A DNA stretch of 5,803 nt, taken from the NCBI GenBank assembly GCA_011051925.1, contig DRKE01000176.1, positions 1 to 5,803 on the forward strand. Reading direction: 5' to 3'. Numbering within the stretch: the stretch's first letter is position 1; each line of letters opens with the position of its first letter. Positions 1 to 4,916 of this stretch are shown here, piece by piece. Position numbers and translations under genes: made by a program. The notes below the pieces were generated by a model. The model did not search any database, had not been told where the DNA came from, and worked only from the letters and a program-made list of their open reading frames with translations. Source of the DNA: Deltaproteobacteria bacterium. Its GTDB lineage: Bacteria > Myxococcota_A > UBA9160 > UBA4427.

Positions 1-417
1 CGTCTTTCTCGAATCGAAGGGAACCAGCAGCCCGCCGGCGCCTTCGACCAACATGAAGTCGTGTCGCGCCGAGAGGGTCGCATAGGCGTCCACGAGCCGA
101 TCGATCGGGAAGACGAATACATCCGTTTCCCGCTGCCCCTGCCCTGTCTCGGGTCCGCCGCTCTCGGCCAGGGCGGCCGCCTGGGGTGCGGCCGGCAATG
201 GGAATCGAAGGGGGCAGACGAGTTCGGGATCGTCATCGACCGCGGCCGCACGGATCAACGCGCGCGCGTCCTCGGGACCGGTCTCGCCGACGCCGGTTTC
301 GACGGGCTTCATCACGCCCACATCGATCCCGGCGGCACGCAGGCCCCGGGCGAGTGCACAACTGACGAACGTCTTCCCGACGCCCGTATCCGTTCCCGTG
401 ATGAAGAGTCCGGCCAT
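1..417 (-). CDS. bioD: Dethiobiotin synthetase (partial, C-terminus off the window)
   Basis: BioD carries out the ATP- and CO2-dependent closure of the ureido ring of 7,8-diaminopelargonate to give dethiobiotin, in the cytoplasm. The first 139 codons are present, read from ATG at 417; the family is usually about 220-240 residues, so roughly the last 90 or more are missing. Visible motifs are the P-loop GTDTGVGKT at residues 8-16, the MKPVETG segment at 36-42 whose Lys37 matches the substrate/CO2-binding lysine of E. coli BioD, and VEGAGGLLVP at 124-133, the second nucleotide/substrate loop. A stretch rich in Gly, Glu and Gln at about 86-98 looks like a loop insertion. The start lies 6 bases after the bioF stop, with only a weak AGG upstream, so translation is probably coupled to bioF. 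Third gene of the bio operon. Identity is very secure from motifs plus context. Confidence 0.96.
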   Translation of the reverse strand, partial: MAGLFITGTDTGVGKTFVSCALARGLRAAGIDVGVMKPVETGVGETGPEDARALIRAAAVDDDPELVCPLRFPLPAAPQAAALAESGGPETGQGQRETDVFVFPIDRLVDAYATLSARHDFMLVEGAGGLLVPFDSRKT

Positions 418-423
418 GGGCGC

Positions 424-1659
424 CTAACGATCGGCCGGTCGCGGGACACCGGGTGTCGCGTCGTCTTGCAGGCAGTCGATGATCGCGTCTGCCAGACCGT
501 CGATCCCGGTTTCGTCATGGGTGGCCATCGGCGTGATGCGCAGGCGGGCGCGACCCCTTGGAACGGAGGGATATCGGATGCCCTGGGCATAGAAGCCACG
601 GGCGAGCAACTCTTCACAGACCGACATCGTCCGATCGTTCTCGCCGAGAATGACGGGAATGATGTGTGTCGTGCTCGGTGCCGTCGAGATGCCCGCCTCC
701 GCGAGCCGGTTGCGAAGCCGCTCGCAATTTGCTTCGAGGCGGGCCCGCCGCCAGGGTTCGCGATCGATCAGGCGGAGGGAAGCCCGCGCGGCTTCGACCT
801 GGGCGGGGGACAGCGCGCAGGAGAAGATGAAACTCCGTGCGGTGTTCACGAGCAGGTCACGAAGCTTCGCCGAGCCCGCGACGAAGGCGCCAAAGGAGCC
901 GATCGATTTTCCCAGGGTGCCCATCAGGATGTCGACTTCGTCGAGAACGCCCGCCGCTTCGGCCGTTCCCCTTCCCCGCGCGCCCAGCACGCCGGTTCCG
1001 TGGGCATCGTCGAGAAGCACGATCGCCTCCGCTTCGTGGGCGAGCTTCGTGATCTCCGCGATCGGCGCGACATCCCCGTCCATGCTGTAGACGCCGTCGA
1101 CGGCGACGAGGATCCGAGGCGCGCCGCCCCGGGTCTTCTCCTGCACGTCCTGCCGTGCGCGTGCGAGGGTGTCGGCGAAGGAGGCCATGTCGCCGTGGCG
1201 GAAGACCGCGACGTCGGCGCGTGCGAGTCGGGCGCCATCGATGATCGAGGCATGGTTCAGCTCGTCGGAGACCAGCACGTCCCCCGGCCCGATCAGCGCC
1301 GGGATGACGCCGACATTGGCCATGTAACCGGTATTGAAGGCGAGCGCCGCTTCGCGACCGAAGAAGGCCGCGAGTTCCTCCTCGAGGGCTTCGTGGATCG
1401 CGAGATTCCCCGTGATCAGGCGGGAACCCCCGGCAGCGCATCCCCAGTCCCGAGCGCCGCGTTCCGCCGCCTCGACCACCTCCGGGTGGCGAGCGAGATC
1501 GAGATAGTTGCTGCCCGCGAAGAGCAGGACCTCGCGTCCGTCGACGATCATGCGGGGGCCCTGGAGACCCTCGAGAACGCGCATGCGCCGGTAGGTTCCC
1601 CGTTCGCGAATCGCGCCGAGACGCGCGTCCGCGATCTCGTCGATCGGGGAGGGCCTCAC
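424..1659 (-). CDS. bioF: 8-amino-7-oxononanoate synthase
   Basis: This PLP-dependent enzyme condenses pimeloyl-CoA (or pimeloyl-ACP) with L-alanine to give 8-amino-7-oxononanoate, the first step of biotin ring assembly. The product is 411 residues; E. coli BioF is 384. The PLP-lysine is Lys251 in TLGKSIGSFGAF. Asp217 and His220 lie in LLDDAHGTGVLG and match E. coli Asp204 and His207. His136 in DELNHASII is the ring-stacking histidine, and Ser192 lies in GVYSMDGD. The start is the GTG at 1657-1659, which overlaps the bioB stop as GTGA; it puts the N-terminus where family members begin. The frame stays open further upstream to 2007, but that part is Arg-rich and antisense-like inside bioB. No good Shine-Dalgarno precedes the GTG, so re-initiation by ribosomes leaving bioB is likely. 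The fold is shared with 2-amino-3-ketobutyrate CoA ligase and 5-aminolevulinate synthase; the position between bioB and bioD makes bioF the right call. Confidence 0.95.
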   Translation of the reverse strand: MRPSPIDEIADARLGAIRERGTYRRMRVLEGLQGPRMIVDGREVLLFAGSNYLDLARHPEVVEAAERGARDWGCAAGGSRLITGNLAIHEALEEELAAFFGREAALAFNTGYMANVGVIPALIGPGDVLVSDELNHASIIDGARLARADVAVFRHGDMASFADTLARARQDVQEKTRGGAPRILVAVDGVYSMDGDVAPIAEITKLAHEAEAIVLLDDAHGTGVLGARGRGTAEAAGVLDEVDILMGTLGKSIGSFGAFVAGSAKLRDLLVNTARSFIFSCALSPAQVEAARASLRLIDREPWRRARLEANCERLRNRLAEAGISTAPSTTHIIPVILGENDRTMSVCEELLARGFYAQGIRYPSVPRGRARLRITPMATHDETGIDGLADAIIDCLQDDATPGVPRPADR

Positions 1660-2807
1660 GCCCGCGCGATCTCGGGTTTCAGGAGCTCGTCGCCGCCGCC
1701 CGGGATCCGGAAGCGGGAATCCGTCGTCGCGTTCGCGTTCGTTCCGTCCCGACGACGGACGTCTCCGCCCGACATCGTTCCCGGTTTCCGATCGTCGTGA
1801 TAGGCGGGATTGCCTTCGACCTCGAAACCCGCGTCCCGGATCATCGCGTAGGTCTCCTCGACCGGATCCCCTTTCGTCGTCAGATAGCCTTCGACGAAGA
1901 GGGAGTTGGCGGGATAGAGCGCGAGGGCCTGCATGCTGCGCAGATGACCTTCGCGACCTCCGGCCACGCGGATCTCCGCATCGGGGTTGATGAAGCGCAT
2001 CAGGCACAGTGCGCGGAGACAGCGTTCGGGCGTGAGCGAGCCGTCATGGCGGACGCGATTGCCTTCGATGGGGATCAGGAAATTCACCGGAATCGAAGGC
2101 ACCTCGAGTTCGCGCAGCTTGAAGGCGACCTCGACGATGTCGATCGATTCCTCGCCCATGCCGACGATCATGCCGGAGCAGGACTCGATGCCGTTGCGCT
2201 TCGCGGCTTCGAGGGTGGCCACGCGATCCGCCCAGGTATGGGTCGAGGTGATCTTGTCGTAGCGGCGTTCGCTGGTGTTCAGGTTGTGGTTCATGCGGTC
2301 GAGCCCCGCTTCCTTGAGGATCTGGGCGTGCACGTCCCCCATCAATCCCGCGGAAACGCAGACCTCGATCGGCCAGCGCGACTTGATCTCGCGCACGAGA
2401 CCGGCGATGCGCCGGGTGCGGTCGACGGTCGGGCCACGACCCGAAAGCACCATGCAATAGCGCGAGGCACCCGACTTCACGGCTGCTTCGGCTTCGGCGA
2501 GGATCGCCTCGTCACTCTTCATCGCGTATTTCCGGATCGCCGACGCCGAGTCCTTGTTCTGCGAGCAATAGCCGCAATCCTCCGGACAGAGTCCGTTCTG
2601 GACGTTGTTCAGGACGTGGACCTTGACCTCGCGTCCGAAGGCCCGCCGGCGCGGCTCGAAGGCCGCGTGCAGGAGCGGAAGGAGTTCGACGTCCGGACCG
2701 TCCAGGACCCAGAGGGCTTCGGCTTCGCTCGGGGCGATGTCCGCAAGGGCGTTTCGTGCGAGGGACGAATAGCGATCGGATGACGAGGGCATTTCGGGCG
2801 TGCTCAT
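1656..2807 (-). CDS. bioB: Biotin synthase (radical SAM)
   Basis: BioB inserts sulfur into dethiobiotin to form biotin, using a radical-SAM [4Fe-4S] cluster and a sacrificial [2Fe-2S] cluster. The chosen start gives 383 residues. The radical SAM motif CPEDCGYC supplies Cys74, Cys78 and Cys81. The [2Fe-2S] ligands are Cys118 (RYCMVLSGRGP), Cys150 (EVCVSAG), Cys210 (ESCSGMIVGMGE) and Arg280 (EIRVAGGRE), matching E. coli Cys97, Cys128, Cys188 and Arg260 in spacing. The NHNLNTS motif (173-179) has Asn where E. coli has Asp, a common variant outside enterobacteria. A tail of about 44 residues after the usual end (about 340-383) is hydrophilic and Gly/Arg-rich, ending LLKPEIARA. The ATG at 2805-2807 has AGGAAAGG upstream; an in-frame ATG at 2898-2900 would add 31 residues but has no ribosome site. 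First gene of the operon, overlapping bioF by 4 bases. Confidence 0.96.
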   Translation of the reverse strand: MSTPEMPSSSDRYSSLARNALADIAPSEAEALWVLDGPDVELLPLLHAAFEPRRRAFGREVKVHVLNNVQNGLCPEDCGYCSQNKDSASAIRKYAMKSDEAILAEAEAAVKSGASRYCMVLSGRGPTVDRTRRIAGLVREIKSRWPIEVCVSAGLMGDVHAQILKEAGLDRMNHNLNTSERRYDKITSTHTWADRVATLEAAKRNGIESCSGMIVGMGEESIDIVEVAFKLRELEVPSIPVNFLIPIEGNRVRHDGSLTPERCLRALCLMRFINPDAEIRVAGGREGHLRSMQALALYPANSLFVEGYLTTKGDPVEETYAMIRDAGFEVEGNPAYHDDRKPGTMSGGDVRRRDGTNANATTDSRFRIPGGGDELLKPEIARA

Positions 2808-2964
2808 GTCGTCGGGAACCTTTCCTGGGCTCTGGGTGGTTTTCGTCCGGTCCGGAGTCACGGGCCGGCGTGTCTTGCTGGACAGCGGGGAGGCCGCCAT
2901 GTCGGCCCCGAGCGTCGATCCGGGCCCGCTCGTCGGATCCGGAAGAGGAGAGCAGGATTCGAGG
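2808..2964 (-). other. Probable bioB 5' leader
   Basis: This stretch lies between the predicted bio transcription start (about 2964) and the bioB ATG. It is GC-rich. I see no recognisable riboswitch or attenuator, and no convincing leader peptide. An in-frame ATG at 2898-2900 lacks a Shine-Dalgarno sequence and is probably not used. The extent depends on the promoter prediction being correct. Confidence 0.4.
2819..2826 (-). promoter_or_regulatory. Ribosome binding site of bioB
   Basis: On the minus strand the sequence reads AGGAAAGG, ending 11 bases before the ATG at 2807. The spacing is slightly long, but it is the only purine-rich anti-16S match near any candidate start of bioB, and it decides for the ATG at 2807 over those at 2900 and 2792. 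Confidence 0.6.
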
Positions 2965-2970
2965 GACGGC

Positions 2971-3000
2971 AGGCTACCCGGGCCCCAGGGAGCCTGTCAA
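2971..3000 (-). promoter_or_regulatory. Predicted sigma-70 promoter of bioBFD
   Basis: On the minus strand a consensus -35 box TTGACA (3000-2995) is followed after 18 bases by TAGCCT (2976-2971), which matches TATAAT at three positions including the conserved first TA and last T. Transcription would start near 2964 and leave a leader of about 157 bases. The -35 box lies inside the left arm of the inverted repeat taken to be the BirA operator, the geometry expected for repression. The -10 box is the weak point of the call. Confidence 0.5.
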
Positions 3001-3027
3001 CCAGCCGAGTCCAGACGGTTGACAGGC
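2992..3027. promoter_or_regulatory. BirA-type biotin operator
   Basis: A perfect 11-bp inverted repeat, GCCTGTCAACC (2992-3002) and GGTTGACAGGC (3017-3027), flanks a 14-base centre. The core TGTCAACC-N14-GGTTGACA fits the established BirA site pattern (TTGTAAACC, 14-16 bases, GGTTTACAA, with variation at the middle A/T positions). It sits 185 bases upstream of bioB and covers the -35 box of the predicted bio promoter. BirA is the bifunctional biotin-protein ligase and repressor; biotinyl-AMP-bound dimers bind such sites and block transcription of the biotin genes. Imperfect outer arms, CCAGGGA (2985-2991) and TCCCTGG (3033-3039), extend the symmetry with a 5-base bulge. Sequence and position agree strongly; that BirA binds here is inference. 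Confidence 0.75.
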
Positions 3028-3049
3028 CTCCATCCCTGGCCGCGCCCAC

Positions 3050-3076
3050 GGCGAATGCCTGGCTTCGCCTTGTTTT
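3050..3076 (+). terminator. Weak terminator-like hairpin
   Basis: GGCGAA (3050-3055) and TTCGCC (3064-3069) pair around an 8-base loop and are followed by TTGTTTT (3070-3076), so the plus-strand RNA resembles a short intrinsic terminator. No plus-strand gene ends upstream, so it could only stop stray transcription leaving the bio control region or act in a long radA leader. The stem is only 6 bp, and chance is a real possibility. Confidence 0.25.
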
Positions 3077-3140
3077 CGCGTTCCGATCAGGTACGACAGG
3101 GTCAGGAGTATCGTCAGTGACGCAGCCGGAGCTGGAAGAG

Positions 3141-3218
3141 CAGGCTTGACCGGGCGGCAGGGAGACAGGCTTGACCGGGAGACAGGCTTGACCGGGAGAC
3201 AGGCTTGACCGCGGGAGA
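3141..3218 (+). repeat. Tandem 17-bp repeat array, four copies
   Basis: The unit CAGGCTTGACCGGGAGA occurs exactly at 3166-3182 and 3183-3199. A copy at 3141-3165 carries an 8-base insertion (CGGCAGGG) and one at 3200-3218 a 2-base insertion. A fifth, decayed copy may be visible at 3219-3236 (CGGGCTCGAGCGG followed by AAAGA). The array lies 115-193 bases upstream of the radA start. The 17-base period does not keep a reading frame, there are no unique spacers and the unit is not palindromic, so it resembles a minisatellite from slipped replication rather than CRISPR, a REP element or a coding repeat. Each unit contains TTGACC, similar to a -35 box, without a matching -10. Function unknown. Confidence 0.85.
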
Positions 3219-3331
3219 CGGGCTCGAGCGGAAAGAGCGGGACCAGGACCAGGAAGACCAGCGAGAGCGGGAAACGGGACAGAGCGGGCAGCAGGACAGG
3301 GGACAGGAAAGTAAGGAAGGACGGAGGGAGA
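3207..3331 (+). other. Purine-rich, nearly T-free leader tract before radA
   Basis: Of 125 bases, only two (3224 and 3312) are T, and G plus A make up most of the tract; the richest part is 3301-3331. It runs from the last 17-bp repeat to the radA start codon. Because every stop codon needs a T, open frames here carry no coding evidence. A transcript through it would be unusually G/A-rich, with little chance of base-paired structure, and the non-template strand would favour RNA:DNA hybrids. Role unknown; it may simply be repeat decay products such as GACCAG/AGGAC units. Confidence 0.6.
3323..3327 (+). promoter_or_regulatory. Ribosome binding site of radA
   Basis: GGAGG lies 6 bases before the ATG at 3334. 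This near-consensus site fixes the radA start even though the frame stays open back to a TTG at 3205. The surrounding purine-rich tract offers further AGGA-like matches. Confidence 0.8.
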
Positions 3332-3333
3332 TC

Positions 3334-4815
3334 ATGGCGAAACGTCGGACGATTCATGCCTGTCAGGCCTGCGGAGCGCAACATCCCCAGTGGCACGGAC
3401 GCTGTCCGGATTGCGGCCAGTGGGACAGTCTCGTCGAGGAGACGTGGTCCCCGGGCGCCGGGTCGGGGGCGATCGCGGCCGCGGACCGAGGTGGATCGGG
3501 ACGTTCGTCGCTCGTCGCTTCGTCGCTGGACGACGGGAAGCCGCGACCGTTGGCCGAAATCGATGTCGCTGCCTGTCCGCGGATTCCGACGGGCTCCAAG
3601 GAGCTCGACCGTGTGCTCGGCGGGGGATTCGTGCCCGGCTCCGTCGTCCTGCTGGGCGGCGACCCGGGCATCGGCAAGTCGACCCTGGCGCTCCAGGTGG
3701 CCGGGCGACTGGCGGCGGAAGGACAGTCGGTTCTCTACGTGAGCGGGGAGGAGAGCGCGGAGCAGATCCGGCTGCGCGCCGAACGACTGCCCGGCGTGGG
3801 CGGCGCGCTCCAGATTCTCGCCTCGACGCGGGTCGAAGCCCTGGCCGCGCCCTGGCGCGAACTCGAGCCCGGCCTCGTCGTCGTCGATTCGATCCAGACG
3901 ATCCAGACCGATGCGGTCGAATCCGCAGCGGGCTCCGTCGCACAGGTCCGTGAGTCGGCTTCGCGACTCGCCGCGACGGCCAAACAACTGGGCTCGGTCC
4001 TGCTCCTCGTCGGACACGTGACGAAGGACGGAAGTCTGGCGGGACCCCGGGTCCTCGAACATCTCGTCGACGTCGTGCTCACCTTCGAGGGGGATCGTGC
4101 GCACGCCTTCCGGTTGCTCCGGGCGGCGAAGAACCGCTTCGGATCGACCCAGGAAGTGGGCGTCTTCAACATGGCGGGCCATGGGCTCGAGGCGGTCGAG
4201 AATCCGAGTGAACTCTTTCTGGAAGAGCGCAGCACCCGGGCACCGGGCAGCTGCGTCGTGCCGCTGCTCGAGGGTTCCCGGCCGCTCCTGGTGGAGCTCC
4301 AGGCGCTCGTCGCGCCAGCGCCCTACGGGACGCCCAGGCGAACGACCCTCGGTCTCGAGGACGCGCGGGTCGCGCTCCTGCTCGCGGTCCTCGATCGGCG
4401 CAGTCGGATCGACCTGCTTTCCCAGGACGTGTACGCCAAGGCCGCGGGGGGCGTCCGGGTCGCGGAAGCCGCGGCGGATCTCGGCATCGCGCTCGCCATC
4501 GCATCGAGCCGGCTCGATGTCGCGGTGCCCGCCGATAGCGCCGCGATCGGGGAGATCGGTCTGGGCGGAGAGCTGCGCCGGGTGTCCCGCCTCGAGCTTC
4601 GACGATCCGAGGCGGGCCGACTGGGTTTTCGACGCCTGCTCGTTCCGGCGATCTGCGAGCGCGAGCTACGGGATCGTGAAACCTCTGCCGCTGCGAAGGG
4701 GCCGGCCTCTCATTGCGAACTCGTTCCCATTACCGAAGTCGCCCAGGCGATCGACTGGCTGGCGGCAAACGGGGTTCGATCGAAGGATCGAGGGCGATCC
4801 GAGTCGGCGCCGTGA
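3334..4815 (+). CDS. radA: DNA repair protein RadA (Sms)
   Basis: RadA is a RecA-like ATPase that drives branch migration of recombination intermediates in double-strand-break repair and acts with RecA in the cytoplasm. The product is 493 residues; E. coli RadA is 460. The N-terminal zinc finger has Cys10, Cys13, Cys24 and Cys27 (C-x2-C-x10-C-x2-C). A Gly/Ser/Ala-rich linker spans about 38-65. The ATPase core has Walker A GDPGIGKST (109-117), YVSGEES (135-141), Walker B LVVVD ending at Asp185, and the RadA signature KNRFGS (266-271). The C-terminal Lon-like domain begins near 300 and includes GLEDARVALLLAVL (340-353) and GEIGLGGELRRV (406-417). The last 45 or so residues form a slightly long, polar tail. 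Upstream lies the repeat and purine-rich region; no clear promoter was found there. The gene is divergent from the bio operon and 101 bases from the next gene. Confidence 0.97.
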   Translation: MAKRRTIHACQACGAQHPQWHGRCPDCGQWDSLVEETWSPGAGSGAIAAADRGGSGRSSLVASSLDDGKPRPLAEIDVAACPRIPTGSKELDRVLGGGFVPGSVVLLGGDPGIGKSTLALQVAGRLAAEGQSVLYVSGEESAEQIRLRAERLPGVGGALQILASTRVEALAAPWRELEPGLVVVDSIQTIQTDAVESAAGSVAQVRESASRLAATAKQLGSVLLLVGHVTKDGSLAGPRVLEHLVDVVLTFEGDRAHAFRLLRAAKNRFGSTQEVGVFNMAGHGLEAVENPSELFLEERSTRAPGSCVVPLLEGSRPLLVELQALVAPAPYGTPRRTTLGLEDARVALLLAVLDRRSRIDLLSQDVYAKAAGGVRVAEAAADLGIALAIASSRLDVAVPADSAAIGEIGLGGELRRVSRLELRRSEAGRLGFRRLLVPAICERELRDRETSAAAKGPASHCELVPITEVAQAIDWLAANGVRSKDRGRSESAP

Positions 4816-4852
4816 TTCTCGACGTCTTTCCGTGAACAGTGGTAAACATCCG

Positions 4853-4910
4853 TTTTTGAAGCGTTTTTGGATATTCCCGCTTTGACACCGCCGGGCCCCG
4901 AAGCTACGTT
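4853..4910 (+). promoter_or_regulatory. Promoter of the polyprenyl synthase gene
   Basis: TTGACA (4882-4887) is followed after exactly 17 bases by TACGTT (4905-4910). Two T5 tracts (4853-4857 and 4864-4868), 11 bases apart and thus on about the same helix face, lie just upstream in an AT-rich island of an otherwise GC-rich window, as expected of an UP-like or curved element. Transcription should begin at about 4916-4918, at the start codon. This is the best-matching promoter in the window. The 4816-4916 gap holds nothing else; no convincing radA terminator is visible. Confidence 0.65.
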
Positions 4911-4916
4911 GCGAAA

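Noticed and set aside
424..1659. bioF as 2-amino-3-ketobutyrate CoA ligase or 5-aminolevulinate synthase
   Set aside because: The fold and PLP motifs are shared, but tight packing between bioB and bioD under a BirA-type operator makes a biotin role far more likely.
61..1800. A 579-residue plus-strand open frame opposite bioD and bioF
   Set aside because: It is Arg/Gly/Asp-rich with no recognisable motif and lies antisense to genes with clear catalytic motifs; long antisense frames are expected at this GC content.
1660..2007. N-terminal extension of bioF inside bioB
   Set aside because: The 116 extra residues are Arg-rich antisense-like sequence overlapping BioB coding; the GTG at 1659 gives the normal family N-terminus.
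1797..2783. A 328-residue plus-strand open frame opposite bioB
   Set aside because: Antisense shadow of BioB, which carries all iron-sulfur ligands on the other strand; no motif or ribosome site of its own.
2808..2900. Longer BioB starting at ATG 2900
   Set aside because: No Shine-Dalgarno before it, and the added 31 residues are not family-like; ATG 2807 has AGGAAAGG upstream.
3019..3047. TTGACA on the plus strand as a radA promoter
   Set aside because: No TATAAT-like hexamer occurs 16-18 bases downstream; the match is the mirror arm of the dyad.
3141..3218. CRISPR-like array
   Set aside because: Units are 17 bp and directly adjacent with no unique spacers, and no cas genes are present.
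3205..3333. RadA N-terminal extension from TTG 3205
   Set aside because: The tract lacks T, so it is open by composition; the frame begins inside a repeat unit, and GGAGG precedes the ATG at 3334, which gives the usual RadA N-terminus.
2974..4182. A 402-residue minus-strand open frame opposite radA and the repeat array
   Set aside because: Its C-terminal half is translated from the tandem repeats and T-free tract, and the rest is antisense to RadA motifs.
4844..4857. AAAC-ATCC-GTTTTT as a radA terminator
   Set aside because: The stem is only 4 bp and mostly A:T; the T tract is better explained as part of the upstream promoter element.
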